Assembly: GCA_944372025.1 (NCBI GenBank)
Contig: CALVYE010000005.1
Span: forward strand, 1-33,358
DNA from: an uncultured Bacilli bacterium
GTDB lineage: Bacteria > Bacillota_I > Bacilli_A > RF39 > UBA660
Length of the DNA stretch: 33,358 nt
Direction: 5' to 3'
Under the pieces are notes generated by a model, which saw nothing but the letters and a program-made list of their open reading frames with translations, searched no databases and was not told where the DNA came from. The translations under genes and the position numbers were made by a program. Below, in pieces: positions 25,816 through 33,358 of the stretch. Each line of letters opens with the position of its first letter. Positions within the stretch are counted from its first letter, which is position 1.

Positions 25816-27309
25816 AACTATGACTTTTCCTGTCATTTCTTTAGGTATATCTAAATTTGCAAGACTAAGCATTGTCGGTGCGATATCACCAAGCTTACCT
25901 TCTCTAACTTCATAACACATTCTACAAGCTATAAATGGAACTTTATTTGTAGTATGTGCTGTAAAAGGTTCTCCCATAGAATCTATCATATATTCAGCAT
26001 TTCCATGATCAGCAGTTACTAATAATAATCCATTTAAACTTTTGACTTTATCATATATTTTACCTAAATTATTGTCTACTGTTTCTACTGCTTTAATAGT
26101 TGCCTTCATATCACCTGTATGACCTACCATATCACAATTAGCAAAATTTAAGATTACAAAATCATAATCATTATCAAGTTCTTTTAATAGACTATTGGTT
26201 ACTTGATTTGCACTCATTTCGGGTTGTAAATCGTAAGTAGCAACTTTAGGAGATGACACTAATAATTTTTTTTCTTTTGGATAATCGACAGTTTTATTGC
26301 CATCAAAAAACCATGTTACATGATTATACTTTTCGGTTTCTGCTATTCTAAGTTGTGAATATCCTAATTTAGAAATATATTCGCCAAAAGTATTATTAAG
26401 CTTTTCTAATTCGAATGCATGTGTAGCTATAACACTTTTATTTACAGGCATCATAGTTACAACTTTTAAATTTTTAAAATTCTTAGTTTTAAATTCTTTA
26501 AATTCAGTATTGGTTAAAGTTGTTAAAATTTCATTAGCTCTATCTCCTCTAAAATTAAAGAATATCAATCCATCATTGTCTTCAATAATTCCATCTTCAT
26601 TTATTATACAAGGTTCTATAAATTCATCATATATTTTATTTTCAAAAGACTTTTCTACACAACTGTTGATAGAACTTTCTTTTTTACCTGTTTTGTTAAC
26701 TATTACATTATAATATTTTTGAATTCTATCCCATCTATTATCTCTATCCATTGCATAATATCTACCTGATATACTGGCAATTTTCCCCACTTCGAGTTTT
26801 TCAATTTTTGTTTGTAACAATTCAATATATTTCATACATGAATCAGAAAGAGTATCTCTTCCATCGGTAATTACATGAATATACACATTTTTTAAATTTT
26901 CCATCTTGCATAGCTCTAATAACGCAAATAAATGTTCAATGTGAGAATGCACTCCACCATCACTAACTAATCCCATTAAATGTAATTTAGAATCATTTTT
27001 TTTAACATGTTTAATAATATCTAAAAATTCTTTATTTCTAAAAAAAGTTTTATCTTTGATTTTATTATTTATTAACATTAAAGGTTGATAAACTATTCTT
27101 CCTGCTCCAATATTTAAATGACCTACTTCACTGTTACCCATTTGACCTTTTGGAAGCCCTACTGCTTCTCCACTTGCATCAAGTAAAGAATGAGGAAAAG
27201 TTTTCCATAAATAATCAAAATTTGGAGTGTTTGCTTGCTTTATAGCATTTCCCTTTTCTTCTTCTCTATATCCAAATCCATCTAAGATTGCCAAAACAAT
27301 TGGTTTCAT
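25810..27309 (-). CDS. gpmI: 2,3-bisphosphoglycerate-independent phosphoglycerate mutase
   Basis: The enzyme interconverts 3- and 2-phosphoglycerate in lower glycolysis using two manganese ions. It has 499 residues, slightly shorter than the usual 510. The first metal site is ILDGFG (D10), and the phosphoserine nucleophile is S60 in QMGNSEVGH. The transferase insert carries ITDGRDT, and the end has TADHGNAEYM and FTAHTTNKVPF. AAAGGAT precedes ATG 27307-27309. It starts 20 nt after the ATPase gene with no terminator between them, so both probably use the promoter at 28632-28660. pgk and tpiA lie in the next operon upstream. Confidence 0.97.
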   Translation of the reverse strand: MKPIVLAILDGFGYREEEKGNAIKQANTPNFDYLWKTFPHSLLDASGEAVGLPKGQMGNSEVGHLNIGAGRIVYQPLMLINNKIKDKTFFRNKEFLDIIKHVKKNDSKLHLMGLVSDGGVHSHIEHLFALLELCKMENLKNVYIHVITDGRDTLSDSCMKYIELLQTKIEKLEVGKIASISGRYYAMDRDNRWDRIQKYYNVIVNKTGKKESSINSCVEKSFENKIYDEFIEPCIINEDGIIEDNDGLIFFNFRGDRANEILTTLTNTEFKEFKTKNFKNLKVVTMMPVNKSVIATHAFELEKLNNTFGEYISKLGYSQLRIAETEKYNHVTWFFDGNKTVDYPKEKKLLVSSPKVATYDLQPEMSANQVTNSLLKELDNDYDFVILNFANCDMVGHTGDMKATIKAVETVDNNLGKIYDKVKSLNGLLLVTADHGNAEYMIDSMGEPFTAHTTNKVPFIACRMCYEVREGKLGDIAPTMLSLANLDIPKEMTGKVIVK

Positions 27310-27329
27310 AATAACATATCCTTTCTATA

Positions 27330-28598
27330 TTAAATACAGAATATTGCATATATTGGAATATTCTTAATTTTTCCATTTTTACTAAAATTTTCGAAAGTAA
27401 TATTAATTGCAAAATTAATATTATGATCTTTATTAAAACGAGTTATATTTTTAGCTTTCTTTCTTCTTTCAATATCAATAGGTATAACTTCGCCTTTAAC
27501 AGTTTGAATAACAAATGGTATCTCAGCCTTACCTTCACTTTCGTAATAATATACATGATAACCATTATTATATAATGTAGCTGCAACATAATTTTGAATA
27601 ATTGCATCAATTTGTCTTTCCCACATTTTATCCATAATATCAGTATAATTTATACCATACATTGATGCTAAAATACCATTATCATTTAAAAATAATTTAA
27701 AATTACTGTCATCCGCACTAGACGCAATACTTCTATTAATTTTATTTACTTTTAAACATTTTATTAATATATCTTTTTTCTTTAACCAATCAATCGGTTC
27801 TTTATATTCACTTTGTCTCGCACCCTTTTTAATTATGCCATATTGAAATTTTTTATTTTCTTTAAAAAGTTGAATAGGTATAGAATTTATAGAGTTCAAA
27901 ATTTTAGTTTGGTTACCTGAATAATTTTTAAAAATATAGCTATTAATATTTTTAAAGATTTCATGTTGCTTTAACAATACTAAATTTAAATCTTTGGTTT
28001 CCATATATTTTTGAATTACGCTAGGATATCCTCCTATAACTAGATATAGTTTAAAATAATCTAGTGCGACAGAATGGAAAGGATTCTTCTTACACTTTTG
28101 ATAAGAAGTCTTTATAAATTCTAATAGTTCCTTTTGACCATTTATTATTAAAAATTCTTCAAAATCTATTTTTGTCATTTTAATAAAAGTAATTTTGCCG
28201 ACATATGACGTATTATTAGTAGGAAGAACGATATTATCACAAATAGAAATTACATCATATTCAATTGGCCATTCTTTAAATCTTATCAAAACTGAGATTA
28301 TTTTCTCATATTTGTCTACATTATCAAAAATTATAAGTGTGTTATTATTATCACCTTTTATATTATAAAGAAGACAAAGTTTTTCAAATAATCTATCAAT
28401 ATTTGTTTCCTTACTTAAAAGAGATACTACAACAGGATTAAATTCTAAATTAACATAAATATAATTTTGATATTGTGTACGCCCAAAGTTGATAACTGAA
28501 TAACTTTTTCCAACCATTGTTGGTCCACTAATTATCAATGGATTTTTACTACTAGCATTTTTCCACTCATATAATGTTTTATCTATTTTTCGTTCCAT
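27330..28598 (-). CDS. AAA_14/DUF4143-type ATPase with altered Walker B and nuclease-like motifs
   Basis: The protein has 422 residues. The ATPase half has Walker A GPTMVGKS (25-32) and a Walker B-like LIIFDN (88-93) in which the usual catalytic glutamate is Asn. GGYP (189-192) matches the hinge motif of the family, and the middle (about 250-315) has the winged-helix pattern of DUF4143. The C-terminal PD-(D/E)xK-like core usually reads E-[VIL]-D-F and E-V-K; here these are EIPF (359-362) and DIE (375-377), so acidic and lysine ligands are lost. Homologues are common in archaea and gut bacteria and their role is poorly known. The gene has a consensus promoter and AAGGAGAGG 8 nt before the ATG. 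Confidence 0.85.
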   Translation of the reverse strand: MERKIDKTLYEWKNASSKNPLIISGPTMVGKSYSVINFGRTQYQNYIYVNLEFNPVVVSLLSKETNIDRLFEKLCLLYNIKGDNNNTLIIFDNVDKYEKIISVLIRFKEWPIEYDVISICDNIVLPTNNTSYVGKITFIKMTKIDFEEFLIINGQKELLEFIKTSYQKCKKNPFHSVALDYFKLYLVIGGYPSVIQKYMETKDLNLVLLKQHEIFKNINSYIFKNYSGNQTKILNSINSIPIQLFKENKKFQYGIIKKGARQSEYKEPIDWLKKKDILIKCLKVNKINRSIASSADDSNFKLFLNDNGILASMYGINYTDIMDKMWERQIDAIIQNYVAATLYNNGYHVYYYESEGKAEIPFVIQTVKGEVIPIDIERRKKAKNITRFNKDHNINFAINITFENFSKNGKIKNIPIYAIFCI

Positions 28599-28631
28599 TT
28601 ATTGCACCTCTCCTTCATTATTTCTAATTAG

Positions 28632-28660
28632 ATTATAATTCTAATAAAGAAAAGTGTCAA
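28632..28660 (-). promoter_or_regulatory. Full-consensus sigma-A promoter of the ATPase-gpmI unit
   Basis: TTGACA (28655-28660), a 17-nt spacer and TATAAT (28632-28637) on the minus strand match the vegetative consensus exactly. It lies about 35 nt before the ATPase start and after the spo0A terminator. Confidence 0.88.
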
Positions 28661-28711
28661 TAACTTTACAAAAAAAGACAAAAAATAACATAATTTTTCA
28701 TATTTCGAAAC

Positions 28712-28747
28712 AAAAAATAAAGGCATAATTGTCATCTGCCTTTATTT
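28712..28747 (-). terminator. Terminator after spo0A
   Basis: The 11-bp arms at 28715-28725 and 28737-28747 (AAATAAAGGCA/TGCCTTTATTT) enclose an 11-nt loop, with a U run following on the minus strand. The upstream arm overlaps the spo0A stop codon. Confidence 0.87.
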
Positions 28748-29512
28748 CGCTTTAGAAGTATGAAACTCTAATCTTAACTTATCTGATATAGTTACGATAA
28801 ATTCTGAATTAGTTGGTTTTGCTTTATCGATATCTACACTATGTCCAAACACTTCTTCCATAAGTTCCCAATTCCCACGATTCCAACTTACTTCAATTGC
28901 ATGTCTTATGGCTCTTTCAACTCTTGACACTGTCGTATCAAATTTATTTGCAATCTCTGGATACAATTCTTTTGTTATTGCACCCACCATTTCAGGATTA
29001 TTATATAATAGAGAAATTCCTTCTCTTATATATTGATATCCTTTAATATGAGATGGTATACCAAGTTCATGAAGAATTTTTGTTATACAAATTTGTAAGT
29101 CATTATGTAATAAATCTATAATTTTACCATTTTCTTTTTTATTACAAATTTCTAAAACTCTTCTTTCTAAATCAGAAAGTTCAAAAGGTTTTAATATAAA
29201 ATAACTTACTCCATATCCCGACACTCTTCTAATAGTATCTTCTTCATTAAATGATGTAGAGACTATTACTTTTTTATCAATTCCTCTTTTTTGCATTTCT
29301 TCTAAAACGTATAATCCATCTTTCTTTGGCATAATTAGATCCAAAATAATAACATCATACTCGTCTTTCCTATTTTGAATCATATCTATTCCTTCTTCGC
29401 CATTATAGGCGGTTAATGCTACTTCTATATTTGCGTGACTACTAAAATACTCTTTAACCATACTGCATAAACTTTCGTTGTCGTCGATCATAAGAATTTT
29501 TATATTTTCCAT
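28742..29512 (-). CDS. spo0A: Sporulation master regulator Spo0A
   Basis: Spo0A is the phosphorelay response regulator that commits endospore-formers to sporulation. It has 256 residues. In the receiver domain (1-120), D10/D11 form the acidic pocket, D58 in ILDLIMP is the phosphorylation site, and S85/T86 and K108 are the switch residues. The C-terminal domain (about 140-256) is the Spo0A-specific DNA-binding fold, including [20 protein letters not shown] and [20 protein letters not shown] precedes the ATG. It is a single-gene unit between tpiA and the ATPase. An intact Spo0A suggests sporulation ability, but no other sporulation gene is in this window. Confidence 0.96.
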   Translation of the reverse strand: MENIKILMIDDNESLCSMVKEYFSSHANIEVALTAYNGEEGIDMIQNRKDEYDVIILDLIMPKKDGLYVLEEMQKRGIDKKVIVSTSFNEEDTIRRVSGYGVSYFILKPFELSDLERRVLEICNKKENGKIIDLLHNDLQICITKILHELGIPSHIKGYQYIREGISLLYNNPEMVGAITKELYPEIANKFDTTVSRVERAIRHAIEVSWNRGNWELMEEVFGHSVDIDKAKPTNSEFIVTISDKLRLEFHTSKAK

Positions 29513-29552
29513 TTTGTTCTCCCTTCATTATTCTTTTTTACCACGCAAACTA

Positions 29553-29558
29553 ATTATA
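29553..29558 (-). promoter_or_regulatory. Probable -10 element of spo0A
   Basis: TATAAT lies on the minus strand about 41 nt upstream of the spo0A start at 29512. The -35 region is weak (AGTAAT at 17-nt spacing), which would fit activator dependence. I see no clear sigma-H promoter. Confidence 0.5.
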
Positions 29559-29645
29559 TACTAAAAGCACTTTTTATTACTAGAGTTTTTTTTAGCTTAT
29601 TTTGTAATCATCTGTCGTATTTACACGAATTTTACAAGAAATCAA

Positions 29646-29673
29646 TAAAAAAATAGCTAAATAAATAGCTATT
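29646..29673 (-). terminator. Terminator after tpiA
   Basis: The 8-bp arms AATAGCTA/TAGCTATT (29652-29659 and 29666-29673) enclose a 6-nt loop, followed by seven U on the minus strand. It closes the pgk-tpiA operon. Confidence 0.82.
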
Positions 29674-29697
29674 AAATAAAATTTTAAATTTTATAAG

Positions 29698-30417
29698 TTA
29701 TATTTCATTTATTATTTGAACAAATTCATTTGGATTATTAGAAGCTCCTCCCACTAAGAATCCATCTATATCATTCAATAATTTAAATTTATCAATATTA
29801 GTTGTATTAATACTTCCTCCATATAAAACTTTAACATTAATTTTATATGCACTTTTAACTATATCTTTAATAAATAATGCAATATCATCTATTTCTTTTG
29901 GAGACGGAACAATTCCTGTACCGATAGCCCAAATAGGTTCATAGGCAATTATCAAATCTTTAATCTTATCCCTATCTAAGTCCTTTAATATTTCTAATAA
30001 ATCCATTCTTAATACTTGTTTAGTTTTAAATTCAATTCTCTCTTCTTTTGTTTCACCTATACAAACAATTGGAATTAATTCATTATCTAAACACTTTCTA
30101 ATTTTAATATTCATTACTCTTTCATTTTCATGAAAATATTTTCTTCTTTCAGAATGTCCTACAATTACATATTTAACTCTTGCACTTTTAAGCTGTTCTG
30201 CACTAACTTCTCCTGTAAAAGCTCCATTATCGTATATCGATACGTTTTGTGACCCCACATTAAAGTTTTCATTAGTAAAAAAAGGAATATAAATATAACT
30301 AGGACAAATAACCACTTCATTATCACTATTAATTGAATTATTCATAGTATAAATATAATCTCCAACTTTATCCATGTTCATATTTGCTTTTAAATTTCCA
30401 ACTATTATTTTTTTCAT
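29698..30417 (-). CDS. tpiA: Triosephosphate isomerase
   Basis: The enzyme interconverts dihydroxyacetone phosphate and glyceraldehyde 3-phosphate. It has 239 residues, a little short of the usual 250. The catalytic residues are all present: N8, K10, H88 (VGHSERR) and E160 (AYEPIWAIGTG, including flexible loop 6), with YGGS at 199-202 gripping the phosphate. The normally invariant N-W-K near the start reads NLK. The ATG overlaps the stop of the GT4 gene by 4 nt (ATGA), so translation is coupled to the glycosyltransferase. Confidence 0.96.
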   Translation of the reverse strand: MKKIIVGNLKANMNMDKVGDYIYTMNNSINSDNEVVICPSYIYIPFFTNENFNVGSQNVSIYDNGAFTGEVSAEQLKSARVKYVIVGHSERRKYFHENERVMNIKIRKCLDNELIPIVCIGETKEERIEFKTKQVLRMDLLEILKDLDRDKIKDLIIAYEPIWAIGTGIVPSPKEIDDIALFIKDIVKSAYKINVKVLYGGSINTTNIDKFKLLNDIDGFLVGGASNNPNEFVQIINEI

Positions 30418-31646
30418 TCATCTTTTCCTTTCCACATTTTTTTAATAGTAGTAACAATTTTATATTTATCTTTAGGAGCATTTTCAATCGCAATTTTATA
30501 AACATCCAAAACACGTTCTGCAAAATATTTAGAAGAATATTCTTCAGCATTTCTTCTAGCTTGTTTAGATAATCTTTTTAATTCGTCAGGATTTTCTATT
30601 AATTCAAAAATGTCAGCTTTATATTGTCTTTTATTTTTAAATATTTTTCCATTTAAATCATCTATTACAACATTTCTGAAACTTTCATCATCTATACAAA
30701 CGGGAACTTTTGATGCAGCCATTGCTTCAATTACTGTTAATCCTTGGGTTTCAGTTTTAGATGCAGTTACAAATACTGATGCAAGTTGATAATAATTAGG
30801 AATAATTTCCCATGGAACTTTTCCTGTAAATATTACATTATCTTTTATTCCTAATTTTTGTGCCATTTTTTTATATTTTTCAATATCAGGGCCATCACCG
30901 ATAATAAGTAATTTACTATTTGGATATTTTTTTGAAATATCCTTTTGAGCATCAATTAAAAATTCAACATTTTTTTCTTGTGCAAGTCTTCCTACAAATA
31001 CAATTATAAAATCATCTTTATCTATTCCTAATTCTTTTCGATATTTTTCAGTCATCGATTTTGTAAATTTTTCTTTATAAAATCTTTCAACTTCAATTCC
31101 TGTAGGTATTATATGTACATTTCTTGCAACCTTATATTTTTCTTTAAATAAATCATAAGTTTTCTTTGTTGGAACAATTAATTCTGAAATGGTCTTATCG
31201 CAATAAAACAAAGTTAAATATTCTACAATTTTTTTACTGGCATTATTAAAATAGCCCTTAGTTATATAATGTATGTAATCTTCATACATAGTGTGGTAAG
31301 TATGAACAAGAGGAATGTTAAATTGTTTAGCGATAATTCTAGCAAAAGTTCCTACACCAAACTCTGTATGAGAATGTATAACATCTAATTTCCACTTTTT
31401 AATTTTATTTACACATCTTATAGGATAGATACCCGAAAGCCTATAATCATATATGCCTATAGGTAAACCAGGAATTCTAATTACTTTTCCGTTTTCCTCA
31501 TATCTGTATTTAGTAATTTCATTATTAACTGTTACAACAAATACTTGATGTCCCTTTTTCTCTAAAGCTCTTTTAAGCATAACAATACTTGTAGAGACCC
31601 CATTTATATATGGCGGATAGGTATCTGTAAACATACCAATTCTCAT
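30414..31646 (-). CDS. GT4-family glycosyltransferase, probably a diacylglycerol glucosyltransferase
   Basis: The protein has 410 residues with a GT-B fold. The N-terminal domain has MFTDTYPPYINGVSTSI and HSHTEFGVGTFARIIAKQF, and HTYHTMYEDY (115-124) is typical of the 1,2-diacylglycerol 3-glucosyltransferase (MGS-like) group. The C-terminal donor domain has VGRLAQEKN (218-226) and the E-x7-E motif E299/E307. Such enzymes transfer sugar from UDP-glucose to membrane diacylglycerol, giving glycolipids that set bilayer charge or anchor lipoteichoic acid. There are no TM segments, so peripheral membrane binding is expected. The gene starts 7 nt after the flippase-like gene. The exact sugar acceptor is inferred from family resemblance. 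Confidence 0.88.
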   Translation of the reverse strand: MRIGMFTDTYPPYINGVSTSIVMLKRALEKKGHQVFVVTVNNEITKYRYEENGKVIRIPGLPIGIYDYRLSGIYPIRCVNKIKKWKLDVIHSHTEFGVGTFARIIAKQFNIPLVHTYHTMYEDYIHYITKGYFNNASKKIVEYLTLFYCDKTISELIVPTKKTYDLFKEKYKVARNVHIIPTGIEVERFYKEKFTKSMTEKYRKELGIDKDDFIIVFVGRLAQEKNVEFLIDAQKDISKKYPNSKLLIIGDGPDIEKYKKMAQKLGIKDNVIFTGKVPWEIIPNYYQLASVFVTASKTETQGLTVIEAMAASKVPVCIDDESFRNVVIDDLNGKIFKNKRQYKADIFELIENPDELKRLSKQARRNAEEYSSKYFAERVLDVYKIAIENAPKDKYKIVTTIKKMWKGKDE

Positions 31647-31653
31647 AATAAAA

Positions 31654-32511
31654 TTACCTCCTTTTATTTAAAGACATTGCGATTGCTCCTATAATCATAC
31701 CTAAATAATATGTAATAAATCTCCATATTAATAATGATGTAGCTAGTATTGGACCACCTAAATATTCACCATAAAATTTTGAGAAGGCGAACTCTAAACC
31801 ACCACTACCACCAGGAATTGGAACAAAGGCACCTATAATCATTACAAAAGCACAAGCTACAAAAGAAGTTATAAAACTTATTAAATTAAAATTACCTGTA
31901 CTAAGAATTATAATGAAAGGTAGCGAGTATAAGAAAATAAAAGCAAAGAAATTATATAAAAAACATTTAAAAAACGCTTTTCGGTTTTTTCTAATTGAAA
32001 TCGCACTTTCATGAAACTTATCTAATTTTAAATTCACTTTATTTATTGTTCTTAGTCTATGTTTAACTAGTTTAATTTTGTATAAAAAATTAATAAACTT
32101 TTCTACGATATATTTATCAGTTTTTTTTGCATAACTTATAAACAATAAAGATAACATTACTAAACTATTAATTGTAAATCCTAATATGATAAATCCTTTT
32201 AATAAAGATATATTAGGGAAAAAATCAAAAAAGTAATTAACGATAATAGCAAACAACCCATATATAATTAAAACTATTTGGTAAACAGCAAAATTTTGAA
32301 TTACAATACTTGTTGCTGTCGGTAAATCTACACCTTGAGTTTTTAGAAAATAAATTTGAGCAGGTTGTCCTCCAGATGCAAAAGGTGTCACCCCATTAAA
32401 AAATTGTGTTATAAGTAGGTTTTTAACTGTATCTATAAATTTAAAATCTTTTTTAAAAGTTTTTATTACAGTATGTAATGATAAAGTTCTAAGGATTCCA
32501 TAAATTCCCAT
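31654..32511 (-). CDS. Flippase-like/LPG-synthase-TM family membrane protein (annotated from first ATG; N-terminus displaced by frameshift)
   Basis: Multi-TM protein of the lysylphosphatidylglycerol synthase TM (UPF0104, YbhN/AglD2-like) family. From the first in-frame ATG it has 285 residues, with the diagnostic GVTPFASGGQPAQIYFLKTQ near the N-terminus and PIPGGSGGLEFAF near the C-terminus. The same frame stays open upstream to 32643 without any ATG, GTG or TTG, and encodes a hydrophobic N-terminal segment plus a typical amphipathic link, so the first 40 or so residues of the family are present in DNA but lack a start. An ATG at 32660-32662 would supply it if the A10 run at 32636-32645 had nine A, giving about 335 residues. 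Relatives move or modify lipid-linked substrates; pairing with GT4 suggests a glycolipid role. Confidence 0.8.
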   Translation of the reverse strand: MGIYGILRTLSLHTVIKTFKKDFKFIDTVKNLLITQFFNGVTPFASGGQPAQIYFLKTQGVDLPTATSIVIQNFAVYQIVLIIYGLFAIIVNYFFDFFPNISLLKGFIILGFTINSLVMLSLLFISYAKKTDKYIVEKFINFLYKIKLVKHRLRTINKVNLKLDKFHESAISIRKNRKAFFKCFLYNFFAFIFLYSLPFIIILSTGNFNLISFITSFVACAFVMIIGAFVPIPGGSGGLEFAFSKFYGEYLGGPILATSLLIWRFITYYLGMIIGAIAMSLNKRR

Positions 32512-32662
32512 ACATAAAAGCGCTAAAAGAATCCATAATTTATTTAAAGTTAAAAATTGTTTTATTACTTCTGTAAAATTATCTTTTAAAGTAAAATATA
32601 AGACTATTAATAAAATACTAATTAGAATTATATAGTTTTTTTTTTAAATTCTTTAAAATCAT
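32512..32662 (-). pseudogene. Displaced N-terminal coding segment of the flippase-like gene
   Basis: From ATG 32660-32662 the frame reads MILKNLKKK and then stops soon after the A10 run. One base out of phase, the frame reads [15 protein letters not shown] and onward into the downstream gene without interruption. The composition is coding-like and matches the first TM segment expected of the family. The ATG has no good ribosome site and lies inside the end of pgk, so translational coupling would be needed. Confidence 0.6.
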
Positions 32663-33358
32663 TAGAACTATCATTAATTACTTCAATACCCGGTAAAATT
32701 TTACCTTCTAATAATTCCAATGATGCCCCTCCACCTGTTGATATATGAGTGAATTTTTCTTTATATCCAAATTTTATTGCAGCTGCGGCACTATCGCCAC
32801 CACCAATAATAGTTATTCCGTTATTTTTTGACATTGCTTCACAAATCATTTTAGTACCATTTTGATAGTTTTCAAATTCAAAAACTCCCATTGGACCATT
32901 CCAGATTACTTGTTTAGCGTCTTTTATATACTTAGAAAAAAGTTCAATAGTTTTAGGACCTATATCTAATCCCATTTCTTCATCTTCAATTTGATTAATA
33001 TCTTTTATTTTTCCTTTTTCATCTTTAAATTCATTATTAACAACCAAGTCTACTGGAAGAAGTATTTTATTTTCATGTTCTTTTAAAACTTTTGAACAAA
33101 AATCCAAACTTTCATTATCAACCAAAGAATTACCAACATTATATCCTTCAGCTTTTAAAAACGTATGGCACATTCCTCCGCCAATTAAAATATAATCTGC
33201 TATTTCTGTTAAATTTTCTATAACTTTTATCTTATCAGATACTTTTGCACCACCAAGAATTACAACAAAAGGTCTTTTAGGCTTTGTTATAGCTGGTTCT
33301 AGAATGGATAACTCTTTTTCGATTAAGAATCCTACCCCACTATCAATATTAGAAGCTA
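32628..33358 (-). CDS. pgk: Phosphoglycerate kinase, partial (5' end outside window)
   Basis: The enzyme transfers phosphate from 1,3-bisphosphoglycerate to ADP. The visible part is the C-terminal 243 or so residues of about 400; the frame is open to the right edge ([16 protein letters not shown]). It contains [32 protein letters not shown], the nucleotide-binding IGGGDSAAA and [14 protein letters not shown], and ends with PGIEVIND plus an extra 11 or so residues ([13 protein letters not shown]). The stop TAA is at 32628-32630. These last codons lie over the A10 run shared with the next gene. It should head or continue a glycolytic operon whose start is beyond the window. Confidence 0.95.
   Translation of the reverse strand, partial: ASNIDSGVGFLIEKELSILEPAITKPKRPFVVILGGAKVSDKIKVIENLTEIADYILIGGGMCHTFLKAEGYNVGNSLVDNESLDFCSKVLKEHENKILLPVDLVVNNEFKDEKGKIKDINQIEDEEMGLDIGPKTIELFSKYIKDAKQVIWNGPMGVFEFENYQNGTKMICEAMSKNNGITIIGGGDSAAAAIKFGYKEKFTHISTGGGASLELLEGKILPGIEVINDSSNDFKEFKKKTI
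32636..32645 (-). other. A10 homopolymer (possible slippage site)
   Basis: Ten consecutive A on the minus strand lie in the overlap of pgk and the flippase N-terminal segment. Nine A would join the ATG at 32660-32662 to the flippase frame; eleven would fuse pgk in frame to it. Runs of this length are prone to polymerase slippage and to sequencing or assembly indels. Confidence 0.75.

Noticed and set aside
29611-29619. Formal 0A-box annotation upstream of spo0A
   Set aside because: It has one mismatch to the core TGTCGAA and lies in an AT-rich gap; suggestive only, so it is kept as part of a finding and not as a feature.
30368-30550. Minus-strand 60-codon frame and plus-strand frame 30384-30572 at the GT4-tpiA junction
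   Set aside because: Both overlap the ends of two recognised genes in another frame and have Lys/Asn- or Phe/Ser-rich low-complexity content.
1-33358. Mycoplasma-type genetic code (TGA as Trp)
   Set aside because: Tryptophans are encoded by TGG in the genes read, and TGA is the stop of secY and the GT4 gene in ATGA overlaps.
1-33358. tRNA or rRNA genes, IS elements or CRISPR arrays in the gaps
   Set aside because: All gaps are under about 245 bases and hold promoters, leaders and terminators; I saw no cloverleaf, repeat-spacer pattern or terminal inverted repeats.

Overview
The window is a very AT-rich bacterial chromosome segment in which every gene I can support lies on the minus strand. 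Gene content (S10-spc-alpha ribosomal cluster, group II ECF transporter module next to truA, Spo0A, CBS-type pyrophosphatase, zinc-type S14) indicates a low-GC Firmicute of the Bacilli. The absence of rpmD (L30) and the many membrane proteins of unknown function suggest an uncultured, probably gut-associated, Erysipelotrichia/RF39-like relative of the Mollicutes. The lineage is inference. TGA acts as a stop (secY and the GT4 gene both end in ATGA overlaps), so the genetic code is standard and not the Mycoplasma code. No tRNA, rRNA, IS element, prophage block or CRISPR array is visible, and no gene-free stretch exceeds about 245 bases.

Reading in the direction of transcription (right to left): 33358-29698 is a glycolysis/glycolipid operon with pgk (5' end outside the window), a flippase-like membrane protein whose N-terminus is broken at an A10 run, a GT4 glycolipid glycosyltransferase and tpiA, closed by a terminator. 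Next come spo0A with its own leader and terminator, then a consensus promoter driving a DUF4143-type ATPase with eroded motifs plus gpmI, again ending in a terminator. From 25729 to 11384 runs a 29-gene operon from rpsJ to rplQ. It has an extended -10 promoter, a structured leader of about 127 nt that resembles an autoregulatory ribosomal-protein leader, and a terminator after rplQ.

Between rplQ and ecfA1, where Bacilli usually have nothing, a new promoter starts two unrecognised membrane-associated proteins and an SDR oxidoreductase. These run by short gaps or overlaps into ecfA1-ecfA2-ecfT-truA and a GNAT acetyltransferase, with a terminator at 4084-4106. The left end has a two-gene unit encoding a membrane-anchored GH24 lysozyme and a rhodanese lipoprotein, then a CBS/DRTGG pyrophosphatase with its own promoter and terminator. 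Last is a secreted TasA/CalY-like protein that runs off the left edge.

Points most worth a second look are the two-TM (VirB2-like) plus lysozyme fusion, the A10 frameshift between pgk and the flippase gene, the acidic tail on L3, the EcfA1 that lacks its switch histidine, the ATPase with altered Walker B and nuclease motifs, and the two unknown proteins inserted in the ecf locus. I did not find a clearly recognisable new defence or mobile system.
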